Counted from the first letter of the stretch, positions 41,530-51,149 are shown. The stretch is 64,000 nt of DNA from Chloroflexota bacterium (GCA_016234485.1 JACRBL010000036.1:147799-211798); one strand, 5' to 3'. Notes: generated by a model not told the origin, from the sequence alone. Made by a program: numbers and translations.

Positions 41530-44009
41530 CGTTCCAACAGTCTTTCGGCCTCCTCGTACGCGACTTTGTACTTGTACTCTCCGCCATCGCAGTACGCCAA
41601 CTTCAACGCCTCCTGCGCATGGAAAATCGCAGCCTCTTTATCGCTCAATTGACCTTCGACCTTCGACCTGTGACCATTCATCGCAAGTTCCGCGAGGAAC
41701 AGATTCACATCCGCCCCCTGCAACACATACCCGCTCCTCTCCGTGATCATCAGCGCCTCGGACGCTTTTTCCTGCGCGTCCTTGAAATCGCCTTGGGCGT
41801 AACGCAAGCGGGCAACATCAAGCAGGATGTCGGCTTCCGCGTCAACCGAATTGATTTGCCGACAGAGATCGAGCGCTTTGGACAGGTTTTCTTCTGCCAG
41901 AGTCAAATCGTTATTCATACGATTTGCTGCGCCAAGAAACCGATAAGCGTCAACATAGTCGCGAGGAGTTGGCGCGTCCGTTCTTGCGTCTTCATCCGCA
42001 AATTCAAGGGCGCGTTGGGCACATTCGATTGCCGATATTCGATATTCGATATTCGACTTTCGAGTATCGAGTATTGCTTCTTCCCTTGCCATGAGCAGGA
42101 AACGCAGGGCGCGATATGACCAAACATTTCCTTCTGCTTGAATTGCAGATAATTTCTTAAAGATAGGTAGCGCGTGGTCTTGCTCCTGTTCTGCGTCCTG
42201 CCATTTTCCACAATAAGATAAGATACGCGCTAACTCATGATGACCGACGGCTTCTCTGAATTCATCCGCAATCTCGAGGGACAGGTCAATGCGGCGGCGC
42301 AGGTTGCGCTCCGCGGCGCTCAACTCGCCAATGACCAGTTGCTGTTGCGCCACGTTCCCCAGGTCAATGGCGAGATTTTTCTTGTCTCCATCACTTCCAT
42401 CCAATTTCGCTGAAATCAAAAATAGCCTTACTGCATTTGCGGGTTGTCCTGAAAGAGAGTAAGAGTTAGCAAGTCCGTTTGCCGTCCAAGATTGTGAACG
42501 TTTTGTATTTACTTTGGGCGGTTTGTCTTCGCCGTCGAGAAATAAAGCGCGTAAAAGTTCAATGCGTAATTGATATGCGCCAAATTGATAATAAGTTGGC
42601 TGGTTAATTCGGTCATAAAACAACTTCAATGCCTCATCCAAATTCCCCGCTCCAACCATGTGATGATACAGTTCGATAACGGGCGCGAGATCTTCCAATG
42701 CTTTCACCCTCGTGTTCGTCACGGGCATGTTGTCGCCAAAATACTTGGCAAGTCCGACGTGCGCCTCTTTGCGCCGCTTCTCGTCAGTGAAGTGGTCATA
42801 CGCATAATGCCGCACGATCGGGTGCATATCGTAGCGTTGGTTCTCGCCCGCAAATTGCAAGAGTCCGCGCTTGCGCAGGTCGAGCAGGGCTTTATCCAGG
42901 TCGGGGCTGGGGAACACCTTTTTGAGCACGGCGTATTCCATCGAGCCGCGAAAGCAGGAAATCTTGCTCAGCAAGTCCCTGCGCTCGGTGGCTAAACTTT
43001 CATACGCGCGTTGCAAAACGTGATGTCGTCTGGCTCTCACATCCTCGAAGATTTCCAGATTCTTCACCGCCGCAATATCGCCCCGATGCGCGTGGTCTTC
43101 GTTGATCAAACCGACCAGCAGGCTCAAACTCAACGGGTGATAGCCGTACGCTGCACACACTTCGATGATCTCCGCGCGTGTGGCTTTTATGCCTTCGTTG
43201 TGGAAGTACGTCACCGCGTCCTCGGGCGAGAAGGCGGAGAGCGACTCATCGCGGCAGCCTTTGAGCAGTTTGCCGTCGGCGCTCTCCAAGGCGCGCGGAC
43301 ACAGGCGCGTGGTCATCAAGACTTTGGACTTCGTGACCGCGCCGCTCAAGCCGCGCAGGAAGGTTTCCGTCAGCGGGGAGGAGCAATCGCGCTGGGAGGG
43401 GTCAATGTCGGCATCCTCATCGTCGGATTGAAGCGCCGCATCCATCCGACCGTATTGCCTCAGCAACCGCTCGAAGCCGTCCAGCGCTATCAGGATGTTC
43501 GTCCCGCGCATGGCTTCCAGCAGATCATTGACCTGCTGCCGCGCGGACTCTTTGACCTCCACGCCGAGATGTTTCAGCGTTTCGGAAAGAAAACTCTCAA
43601 AGCCCGATTCCTTTTCGTAGAACGACCACCAGACCGCCGTCGGCCACTGAGCGCGATCCACGCGGTTGAACCACGTCCACGCCAGCGCGGATTTGCCAAA
43701 TCCGCCCAACGCGCGCAGCATCAGCAGGTTGTCTTTGTCATTGCCCAACCATTCATCGAGAATCTTGAGTTCCGTTTCTCGTCCAGTGAATGTCGCCAGA
43801 TCACCGTAGCGATGACCGTAAAACCACTTCGATGTTGAAGGTTGAACGTTGAAGGTTGCAGGTTTGGCTTCGTCAGCCGCGTGAATATTGATGACTGCGT
43901 GATCGCCAGTGACGATAACGCTCTTGTCCACGTTTCCCCCAACGGCAACTCCTCCCGCCGAAACGGACTGCGAAACTTTTGTCTCTTCAGGTTTCTTCGT
44001 CTTTGCCAT
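41517..44009 (-). CDS. STAND (NB-ARC-like) ATPase with TPR C-terminus
   Basis: FTGRETELKILDEWL, LLMLRALGGFGKSALAWTWF P-loop, ILIALDGFERLLRQYG Walker B, many TPR-like helices; N-terminal GGVAVGGNVDKSVIVTGDHAVINIH. Confidence 0.88.
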   Translation of the reverse strand: MAKTKKPEETKVSQSVSAGGVAVGGNVDKSVIVTGDHAVINIHAADEAKPATFNVQPSTSKWFYGHRYGDLATFTGRETELKILDEWLGNDKDNLLMLRALGGFGKSALAWTWFNRVDRAQWPTAVWWSFYEKESGFESFLSETLKHLGVEVKESARQQVNDLLEAMRGTNILIALDGFERLLRQYGRMDAALQSDDEDADIDPSQRDCSSPLTETFLRGLSGAVTKSKVLMTTRLCPRALESADGKLLKGCRDESLSAFSPEDAVTYFHNEGIKATRAEIIEVCAAYGYHPLSLSLLVGLINEDHAHRGDIAAVKNLEIFEDVRARRHHVLQRAYESLATERRDLLSKISCFRGSMEYAVLKKVFPSPDLDKALLDLRKRGLLQFAGENQRYDMHPIVRHYAYDHFTDEKRRKEAHVGLAKYFGDNMPVTNTRVKALEDLAPVIELYHHMVGAGNLDEALKLFYDRINQPTYYQFGAYQLRIELLRALFLDGEDKPPKVNTKRSQSWTANGLANSYSLSGQPANAVRLFLISAKLDGSDGDKKNLAIDLGNVAQQQLVIGELSAAERNLRRRIDLSLEIADEFREAVGHHELARILSYCGKWQDAEQEQDHALPIFKKLSAIQAEGNVWSYRALRFLLMAREEAILDTRKSNIEYRISAIECAQRALEFADEDARTDAPTPRDYVDAYRFLGAANRMNNDLTLAEENLSKALDLCRQINSVDAEADILLDVARLRYAQGDFKDAQEKASEALMITERSGYVLQGADVNLFLAELAMNGHRSKVEGQLSDKEAAIFHAQEALKLAYCDGGEYKYKVAYEEAERLLERLKR
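41651..41678. repeat. Intragenic 7-bp array (GACCTTC)
   Basis: GACCTTC|GACCTTC|GACCTGT|GACCATT in STAND CDS. Confidence 0.8.
42027..42075. repeat. Intragenic 7-bp array (GATATTC)
   Basis: GATTGCC|GATATTC|GATATTC|GATATTC|GACTTTC|GAGTATC|GAGTATT in STAND CDS. Confidence 0.92.
43835..43862. repeat. Intragenic 7-bp array (TTGAACG/TTGAAGG)
   Basis: TTGAAGG|TTGAACG|TTGAAGG|TTGCAGG in STAND CDS. Confidence 0.87.
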
Positions 44010-44025
44010 ACTCCACCTCCATCTC

Positions 44026-44065
44026 GACTACGCGACTATGTGACTATCTGACTATGAGACGATCA
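44026..44065. repeat. 8-bp tandem array O6
   Basis: GACTACGC|GACTATGT|GACTATCT|GACTATGA|GACGATCA. Confidence 0.9.
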
Positions 44066-44090
44066 AACTTTCCAACTTTAGCACAAAATT

Positions 44091-45089
44091 TCACGGCGCG
44101 GCAAACATCACCGACCAATATCCCTGCAAAGAACTCTCCGCGACGAAGGCATAACCGATACCGATCTCGGTCACCTTTTCGTGCAGGATGGCGCTGCGAT
44201 GGATGAGATCGCTCATCCACCATTGCACGGCAGATTCGGGATTGCCGCCAAATTGCGGAGGCTGACCGAAGATGGTTTCGAGCGCGATGGAGAAGGAATA
44301 GCCCGCCGCGACCACGCGCTCTTTGGCGCTGGAACCGTCCGAGCCGATGTGGCTGAGAAAGTCGTTGCAGGCCATGTCCGCGGCGTGGGCTTGCGCGGCC
44401 GCGCTGAGTTGCGCGTTGACGGTCAGCGCGGACAGGTCACGCGCGGCGCGCTGGGAGTTGATCAGCGCCAGGGTCTGGTTGACGAAGTCGGGGTTGGGGA
44501 TGTACGCGCAGGGCGCGAGGACGGTCGGCGTCGGCGTGGACGTCGCGCCGCCCGCGTGAGTCGCGATGGCGACCACATCGCCCACGATGATCGAGACCCA
44601 GATGTATTTTCCATAATCAATGGCAAATGGTCGGTCAGCGGGGTCGCGAAATTCAAAGTTGCCCACGAACGCGCCGTTGCGATCGGGCGCGACCAAGTCC
44701 ACGGAAATATCGGCGGTTTCGCCGGGCGGGGTGTAGGGCAGTTGGATGACCGCGGGCGCGCCCATCTCTTCGCCGTTGGCGAACGACAGCGTGTATCCCT
44801 GAATCCATCCGCAGGTTCCGTTATTGCGCACGCGCCAAATTTTTGTGAAAGACTCGCCCGCCGCGAAGGGCGTGTTATCTGGCACGGTCACGTCGGATTC
44901 AAACGAGGCGCTGTTTTCGCAATTGGCCGCGTTGGTGGGGATGACCGCGGGCAGGGTGTTCGTGGGCGGCGCGTTCACGGTCGGCGCGGCGATCGTGGCG
45001 GATGGATTCGCGACAGGCGCGGGCGAGGCGTTTCCGCCGCAGGCCGTCAACATCAGAAAAATTAGCAGGACGATGAGCGCTTTTTTCAT
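44091..45089 (-). CDS. CAP/SCP-domain lipoprotein with Ig-like (NBR1-type) domain
   Basis: Lipobox IFLMLTACGG; FTKIWRVRNNGTCGWIQGYTLSF (NBR1 Ig-like); LALINSQRAARDLSALTVNAQLSAAAQAHAADMACNDFLSHIGSDGSS (CAP). Confidence 0.88.
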   Translation of the reverse strand: MKKALIVLLIFLMLTACGGNASPAPVANPSATIAAPTVNAPPTNTLPAVIPTNAANCENSASFESDVTVPDNTPFAAGESFTKIWRVRNNGTCGWIQGYTLSFANGEEMGAPAVIQLPYTPPGETADISVDLVAPDRNGAFVGNFEFRDPADRPFAIDYGKYIWVSIIVGDVVAIATHAGGATSTPTPTVLAPCAYIPNPDFVNQTLALINSQRAARDLSALTVNAQLSAAAQAHAADMACNDFLSHIGSDGSSAKERVVAAGYSFSIALETIFGQPPQFGGNPESAVQWWMSDLIHRSAILHEKVTEIGIGYAFVAESSLQGYWSVMFAAP

Positions 45090-45147
45090 GTTGAAATCCT
45101 TTCCGCAACCAGGGCATTTGATCGCGAGAGGTGAAAGTTCTTTGCCG

Positions 45148-45208
45148 CGAATTTCACGAATTTCGCGAATAAACCTTTGAAAATTCGTTAAATTCGCGAA
45201 ATTCGTGG
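45148..45208. repeat. 9-bp inverted array (CGAATTTCR / AATTCGTNR)
   Basis: CGAATTTCA|CGAATTTCG|CGAATAAAC ... AATTCGTTA|AATTCGCGA|AATTCGTGG. Confidence 0.9.
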
Positions 45209-45234
45209 CCGAGGTTTTAGACTCTGTGGTTACG

Positions 45235-47490
45235 CTAAAACAACCGCAACTGCCCCCTCGCCTGTTGCGCGGGGTCGCCCGCGATTTGCGCTTCAAAGGC
45301 TTGCTGGGTGAGCGTGGGCTGTTCGGCCAGGGCGCGCACAGCGCGGAATTTCAACACGCGCAGGCCGTCCAAGCGCGCGGCCAGGGCAGGGTCGCGTCCG
45401 AGTTTGTAGGCCAACAGCGAGGCGCGTCCGCCAGGCACGACCACAAAACTTCGCTCACGCGGATACGGGCTTTCGGCCACCGCCCGCCCCACCACCGCCG
45501 ATGCCTTGATGTGAAACACATACGCCGAAGTCTCGCCCGCCTCCCAAACCAGCGTGCGCTCGTCGAGACGGTTCGTCCCAAAATCGAGACGTTCGCCGAT
45601 GGACTGGAGCATGTCTGCCATTTGACGGATCTCCGCCTTGCGCGCGGACGGCGCGTCCTCGGCTCGCAACTTCCATTGACCGTCCGCGGGCTCGGCGTAG
45701 GAGGCCAACACCTCGCCGACGAGTCCCAGCGAGGGCGTGAGCAAGCCAGGGAAGCGCGTCGAAAGGTCGCGCAGAATCTCCTCCAACGCGCAGGCCGGAT
45801 GCGCGACGAGGAAGTTGACCACCGCCATTTCCACGCGGTCGCTTAACGGTTCGCTGGTTTCGGCTTGCGGACTGAAGTCCAAGCCCCAGAGTCCCGTGTC
45901 TACGTTTTCGCCGCCGCGATAGCGGATGAGAGTCTCGTCGCCGAGCAACGCGTCTTGCACGGCTTTGGCCGCGTCGCGGATGACTTCGTCGGTGGGCTGG
46001 CGCGAGGCCACGAGGGCGCGATCGGCCGTCAGCGCGGACAAGGCCGCGGCGTGCAGAGGCAGGTAGAGGGTCGGTTCGCCGCGGGCCGCGAGATGCGTCC
46101 GAATGGCGGCGCGGACCGAGGTCAGGTTGACGCGTTCGCGCTCGCGGGGCAGTCGCTCGCCGCGCGTCCACGCGAGCTGGGCGGCGTCGTTCTGAGTCCG
46201 CATGGCGAGGGATTGCAGATTGAAGCCGCTCGTTTCGCACGCGGCCAGCGCGGCGGTGAGGAAGGATGGCTCGGGTTCGGGGACGAGCGTGAGGCAGGGC
46301 GCGGCGAGTTTGAGCAGGTCGAAGGTGTGATGGAAGGCGTTTTGCAGGGCTTCGAGATGCCAGCCCCAATCGTAACGGCGGCGGCGGAGGACGAGGTGGA
46401 ACGGCTCGGCGGCTTCGCTGCCCCACAGCCATCCCGCCCACAGCGCGCACAACGTCCAGTAGGCTTGGTTGGGACGCGGCAGCGCGGTCACGACCGCGGC
46501 GATCGGCGCTTCGTTCACGATGGAGGCGAGTTCTGAAATTCGTCCTTCGTAAATAATGATGCCGCCGCTTTCGGGAATCTTTTTAGGCCATTGCACGATG
46601 GGGACTGCCTCGCCTTGCGCGCTCCATTCTGAGATGGCGGCTTCGAGCGCCATCCAGATATTGTTTTCGCGGAACTCGTTCGAGACGGTCAGTTGCTTCG
46701 GGCGCGGGCGTTCGTTATCGGCGCGCCATAAATTGTTGGCGCGGTCGCAGGCCGAGAGGAACAGCGCACTGAGGGCGCGGCGTCGTTCGGGCGTGACGCC
46801 TGGCGCGTCGAGGCGGTTGATCAGCGTGGCGAGCGCGTAGATGGCGCGCGGCTGGTAAACGGCCAGCGCTTCTTCCACAAATTCGCGGTCGGGATCGTTG
46901 GGTTGCGCCACGCGTTCGAGCAGGCGGGCGTGGTGCAGGCCAGCCGTCTCGGCGAATTTGCGAGCGCGGGCCGCGTCCAACTCGGTGACGGATTTCTCGC
47001 CCGCGTCGCCGCAGGCCGCGCACTCGTAGCGCCGTGCGAAGGGCGCGTCTTCTCCCTTGCGCCAAAGGAAGGCGCGGGCGGGCGTGTCTTTTTTGCAGTT
47101 GTCGCATTGTGTGAGATAAAGCGATTGGATGTGCGCTTCGAGTCGTTCGTCCCCTTTTTTGGATACAGCCAGGTCGGCCAGCGCGGCCTTCAATTCGGAT
47201 TCGGTCGGCGGCGCGGCGGTCATTTCAAGCAGGAAGCGGGCGATGGGATTATGCGCGGCCACGAGGACGCGATATCCCGCCCGCGCCATCTCGACGGGGA
47301 GGCGGGGCGCGACGCCGAACGGGTCGAGGACCCAGCTTCCCGGCTTGCCCTGAGCGGCGTCGAAGGGCGAAGCGTGACGCGAGAGCCAATCGGCCGCGAC
47401 GCCATCTTCGAGCGGAGGCAGGAATCGGGCGAGAGGTCCGTCGCGCGAGGGGGAATATCCAATAATGAATGGAGTGTCGAGGATTCCCAT
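45235..47490 (-). CDS. Large DNA-methylase-related (DUF1156/COG1743-like?) protein, possibly catalytically degenerate
   Basis: WVLDPFGVAPRLPVEMARAGYRVLVAAHNPIARFLLEM (SAM-site-like), CxxC zinc ribbon CDNCKK...CAACGD, but no DPPY/NPPY found. Confidence 0.5.
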   Translation of the reverse strand: MGILDTPFIIGYSPSRDGPLARFLPPLEDGVAADWLSRHASPFDAAQGKPGSWVLDPFGVAPRLPVEMARAGYRVLVAAHNPIARFLLEMTAAPPTESELKAALADLAVSKKGDERLEAHIQSLYLTQCDNCKKDTPARAFLWRKGEDAPFARRYECAACGDAGEKSVTELDAARARKFAETAGLHHARLLERVAQPNDPDREFVEEALAVYQPRAIYALATLINRLDAPGVTPERRRALSALFLSACDRANNLWRADNERPRPKQLTVSNEFRENNIWMALEAAISEWSAQGEAVPIVQWPKKIPESGGIIIYEGRISELASIVNEAPIAAVVTALPRPNQAYWTLCALWAGWLWGSEAAEPFHLVLRRRRYDWGWHLEALQNAFHHTFDLLKLAAPCLTLVPEPEPSFLTAALAACETSGFNLQSLAMRTQNDAAQLAWTRGERLPRERERVNLTSVRAAIRTHLAARGEPTLYLPLHAAALSALTADRALVASRQPTDEVIRDAAKAVQDALLGDETLIRYRGGENVDTGLWGLDFSPQAETSEPLSDRVEMAVVNFLVAHPACALEEILRDLSTRFPGLLTPSLGLVGEVLASYAEPADGQWKLRAEDAPSARKAEIRQMADMLQSIGERLDFGTNRLDERTLVWEAGETSAYVFHIKASAVVGRAVAESPYPRERSFVVVPGGRASLLAYKLGRDPALAARLDGLRVLKFRAVRALAEQPTLTQQAFEAQIAGDPAQQARGQLRLF
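47344..47373. repeat. CCCTTCGAC...CTCAGGG-type repeat inside methylase-like CDS
   Basis: CTTGCCCTGAGCGGCGTCGAAGGGCGAAGC; encodes SPFDAAQGKPG. Confidence 0.78.
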
Positions 47491-47626
47491 ATGAACGCTT
47501 TCAAAGTTTGCAAGCAGTTGCTCTGCTGACGAAACATGGAGGTTGTTTTTACGCGGTTGATAAGAAGTATAACGCCCCCGAATAAAAACGCAAGCCTGAA
47601 AGTTGTAGGGGAATTTGTTAAATTCA

Positions 47627-47731
47627 GTAAATCACAGGTTCCTCGTCATTGCGAGGAGGGTGATCTTCCCGACGAAGCAATCTCCACGCCGTGGGAGGGG
47701 ATTGCTTCGCAAAGAGCGCTCGCAATGACGG
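47627..47731. repeat. CGTCATTGCGAG palindromic repeat, copy F, with left outer arm TCAGTAAATCACAG
   Basis: Nearly identical to copy D including the left arm; right outer arm missing. Confidence 0.92.
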
Positions 47732-47739
47732 TGAGCGAC

Positions 47740-49341
47740 CTACATGGGTGAATACAGCGTGACGCGGTTGCGCCCGTTGTCCTTGGATTTGTAGAGCGCC
47801 TGGTCGGCCATGTGGAGGATCGCTTCGCCATCGCGACCGTGCGCGGGGTAGCCTGCCACCCCCGCCGAAAACGTGGCTGTGAGCGATTGCCCAAGATAAA
47901 CGGTGGGCGTGGATTGGTAGAGCGCGCGCCATCCGTCGGCGCGTTCGAAGGCGGTTTCGGGTTTGGTGTTGGGCATCAGGATGACGAATTCCTCGCCGCC
48001 GTAACGGCAGACGATGTCGCCGCCGCGCGTGTTTTTGACGAGGAAATTCGCGAACGATTGGAGAACCTCGTCGCCGCACTTGTGGCCGTAGGTGTCGTTA
48101 AATTTCTTGAACCAATCGAGGTCGAAGATCACCACCGATATGGGGTTGTCTTCACGGGCGGCGCGCGCCACTTCGTTGTCAAGCGACTCGGCGAAGAAGC
48201 GGCGGTTGTACACGCCCGTGAGCGGGTCGCGAATGGCCTGTTCCAGCAGTTGCATACGCAGGGATTCGTTGACGGCCAGTTGGGTGCGGAGGTCGGTTTC
48301 CAGGTACTTGCGCTCGGTCACATCATGCGCCACGATGACGCGCCCCTGCAAAACCTGGGATGCGTTGTAGATCGGCGTGACGACCAGATCAAGTGTGCGC
48401 GGCGGATCATCAACCTCGATCTCGTCGTGCGTCTCATGCGCGGACAGGAAGCGGTTTACCAGTTGCGGCCAGGCGCGGAACACATCCAGCGGATCTTGCC
48501 CGATGATCTCCTTCTCGCTTTTCCCCAGCCATTCGCGCGCCACCGAGTTGGCATCCAGCGCTCGGTCGTGGGCGTCCACCACCACCACCATTTCGGGGAT
48601 GTGTTCCATCACCACGTCGCGGGCGATGGGGAGCAGGTCGAACAATTGAAAGCCGAACACGCCCGCGCCCATCAGCCCCGCGCTGATGGTGAAGGAGATG
48701 GGCGTAAAGTCAATGGGAATGGCGAACGAGGGTTGAAAGGTCAACACACCCTGATAAAAGAGATTGACAAACCACGGGGTAAGGACAGCCGCGGCCAGGA
48801 ATCCCATGCGCCTGCGGTAGATGAAGCGATTCTTGAAAAAGAACCAAAGGAGAATGACCGTGGAGTAAATATAGATCAGGTAACTTTGAATCAACTGCGG
48901 CCAGTACCACAATCCACGCGCAATGACGAGCGGCCCGCCAGCGGGAGAGGCCACATGGACGCTGGCATAATAATAGGAAAGCCAGACATCCGAGAAGAGG
49001 AGGATCAACGTGATGATTGGAACGACGCTGAGCGCGAGTCCCCAGATCCATTTAACCGGCTTGTTGCGCCTGACGTAATTCAATGTGAACATCAACCAGA
49101 AAACGGGCTGGAAGACAATGCCCACATTCTCCATCTTCAGCCAAAAGTATTTCGCCTCCATCGAAGTGGACAGGGTAATCATGGCATAGCAAAACGCCCA
49201 AACTGCGAGCAGAATCAGCGAGATGGCCATTTCCCGACGTCCAGCCGTGGTGCGCGTGCGCGAAAGGAGGGCCGCCAGCGCCAGCGCCAGCAGGGCATTA
49301 AGGATCAGAATGGAAGCGAAAATAGTCCACTGGTTTGGCAC
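47740..49341 (-). CDS. 7TM/PAS/GGDEF diguanylate cyclase
   Basis: N-terminal histidine-kinase-type 7TM region, PAS-like MVVVVDAHDRALDANSVAREWLG, catalytic CRYGGEEFVILMP. Confidence 0.93.
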   Translation of the reverse strand: MPNQWTIFASILILNALLALALAALLSRTRTTAGRREMAISLILLAVWAFCYAMITLSTSMEAKYFWLKMENVGIVFQPVFWLMFTLNYVRRNKPVKWIWGLALSVVPIITLILLFSDVWLSYYYASVHVASPAGGPLVIARGLWYWPQLIQSYLIYIYSTVILLWFFFKNRFIYRRRMGFLAAAVLTPWFVNLFYQGVLTFQPSFAIPIDFTPISFTISAGLMGAGVFGFQLFDLLPIARDVVMEHIPEMVVVVDAHDRALDANSVAREWLGKSEKEIIGQDPLDVFRAWPQLVNRFLSAHETHDEIEVDDPPRTLDLVVTPIYNASQVLQGRVIVAHDVTERKYLETDLRTQLAVNESLRMQLLEQAIRDPLTGVYNRRFFAESLDNEVARAAREDNPISVVIFDLDWFKKFNDTYGHKCGDEVLQSFANFLVKNTRGGDIVCRYGGEEFVILMPNTKPETAFERADGWRALYQSTPTVYLGQSLTATFSAGVAGYPAHGRDGEAILHMADQALYKSKDNGRNRVTLYSPM

Positions 49342-49350
49342 GGTGGGGCC

Positions 49351-50625
49351 TCAAGCCGTCCGATAATACCCCACATCCACCGAATAGACGCGTCCCTTTT
49401 TGATGACCTGCTTGACGAGGTTCGTGCCGTAGCGATAGCCAAGTTGACGGTAGTCGCTGACGGAAAGGATGAGCATATCGGCCTGCTTGCCGACTTCGAT
49501 GGAGCCGACCTTGTCGGCGCGGCGGATGGCGTAAGCGGAGTTAATGGTGGTGGCGGCGATGGCCTGCGCGGGAGTCAGTTTCATGGCGCGGCAGGCGAGC
49601 GCGATGACGAATTGCATGGATTCGTTCCAGGTCGTGCCTGGGTTGCAGTCGGTGGCGAGGGCGAGGTAGGCGTCCGCTTCGATGAGTTTGCGGGCGGGGG
49701 TGTAATCTTTTTCGGCGAGACCGAACGGCGTGCAGGGAAGCGAGACCGCCACCGTTTCGGATTTGCCCAGCGCGGCGATGTCCGTGTCGGAGGTCTTGAC
49801 GAGGTGATCGGCGGAGGCCGCGTCCAACTCCACCGCGAGCGACGCGCCGCCGAGGTTGTCGAACTCGTCGGCGTGGATCTTGAGCGGGAATCCCAGCGAC
49901 CCCGCGCGGGCGAGGACTTGACGCGACTGCTCGAGGGTGAAGGCTTTGTTCTCGCAGAACACGTCCACGAAGGGCAGTTCGTGATGCGGCGCGTGAGTCC
50001 CCCACCAATCTTTGAGCATCGGCAACATTGTGTTGGTCACTTCATCGGCGTAGCCTTGCGGGTTGTCGCGAAATTCGGGCGCGATGGCGTGCGCGCCGAG
50101 GAAGGTGATGGCGAGTTCGAGCGGGCCTTCATCTTCGAGGGTGAGCAAGGCTTTGAGGAGACGGAGTTCGCTGGCGGCGGTGAGGCCGTAGCCCGTCTTC
50201 GCTTCGGCGGTGGTGGTTCCGTGCGAGAACATCTTGAGCAGGCGCGGACGGGTTTGCGCGATCAGCGTCTCGAGGCTGGCGGTGCGCGTGGCCTTGACGG
50301 TGGAGATGATGCCGCCGCCCGCCGCGAGAATGTCGAGATAGGGTGTGCCGCCCATCTTCATCTCGAACTCGTTGGCGCGGTCGCCCGCCCAGATGAGATG
50401 CGTGTGCGGGTCCACGAAGCCGGGCATCACGACGCAGCGCGCCGCGTCGAGGGTGGGTTCATCGGGATAGGCCGCGCGCAGTTCGTCGGTGGCGCCAACC
50501 GCGAGGATTTTTTCATCGCGCACGACGACCGCGCCGTTTTCGATGACGCCGAGCGCGCCGAGGACATGTCCGCGCTGCGGACCGCCCGCGAGGGTGAGAA
50601 GTTGGGAAGCGGAGTGGATGAGCAT
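49351..50625 (-). CDS. hutI: Imidazolonepropionase
   Basis: PGFVDPHTHLIWAGDRANEFEMKMGGTPYLDILAAGGGIISTVKATR; KIHADEFDNLGG; ALATDCNPGT. Confidence 0.95.
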   Translation of the reverse strand: MLIHSASQLLTLAGGPQRGHVLGALGVIENGAVVVRDEKILAVGATDELRAAYPDEPTLDAARCVVMPGFVDPHTHLIWAGDRANEFEMKMGGTPYLDILAAGGGIISTVKATRTASLETLIAQTRPRLLKMFSHGTTTAEAKTGYGLTAASELRLLKALLTLEDEGPLELAITFLGAHAIAPEFRDNPQGYADEVTNTMLPMLKDWWGTHAPHHELPFVDVFCENKAFTLEQSRQVLARAGSLGFPLKIHADEFDNLGGASLAVELDAASADHLVKTSDTDIAALGKSETVAVSLPCTPFGLAEKDYTPARKLIEADAYLALATDCNPGTTWNESMQFVIALACRAMKLTPAQAIAATTINSAYAIRRADKVGSIEVGKQADMLILSVSDYRQLGYRYGTNLVKQVIKKGRVYSVDVGYYRTA

Positions 50626-50650
50626 TTCAGTTACCAGTGATCAGTTTTCA
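50623..50650. repeat. 7-bp array (GTGATCA)
   Basis: CATTTCA|GTTACCA|GTGATCA|GTTTTCA; first unit contains hutI start codon. Confidence 0.87.
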
Positions 50651-50792
50651 GTGGGTTGCGTAACGGTTGTGGGGTTTTTCGAATAGGGGCATTTGTGTTT
50701 CGAGGTGACGAAATTATACATCACGGGCATCACAGACTGGAGTAAAGTTTTGGGGGGTCTCCCGTAATTAACGGGAAGGCAACTAACTTCAG

Positions 50793-50829
50793 CCACAGAT
50801 TTCACAGATTTTTCTGTGAAAATCTGTGG
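50793..50829. repeat. 9-bp inverted array (CACAGATTT)
   Basis: CCACAGATTTCACAGA-tttt-TCTGTGAAAATCTGTGG. Confidence 0.85.
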
Positions 50830-51149
50830 CAAAAGGATCTTTTTTTGCACGGCATCCCGCTAGAAACAGGAGAGCCAGTTTTGGATTCATTGAGAGTGGC
50901 CGTGACTTGCCAGATACGACGCCGATGTCACAAATTTTTCCCCTGTCTTAATCCATTCAACGGGCGTAAAATAACTCCGCCTTAGACAGGCAAGGAATAG
51001 AGATGTACCCCGAAACCGAGAGCAGCGAACTAGATTCCGACGATAAACAGCCGCCCAGTATGGGCGGACGGTACGCATTGAAATGTAACACCCCCATCCC
51101 GTAGGATGCTCGCGCCTCCTGCGCGATGAGACTTTGGCAGGAGGCCGTT

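Noticed and set aside
47812-50640. 942-aa plus-strand ORF spanning two genes
   Set aside because: Antisense to the GGDEF protein and hutI, which have clear motifs; the length is notable but explained by codon bias.
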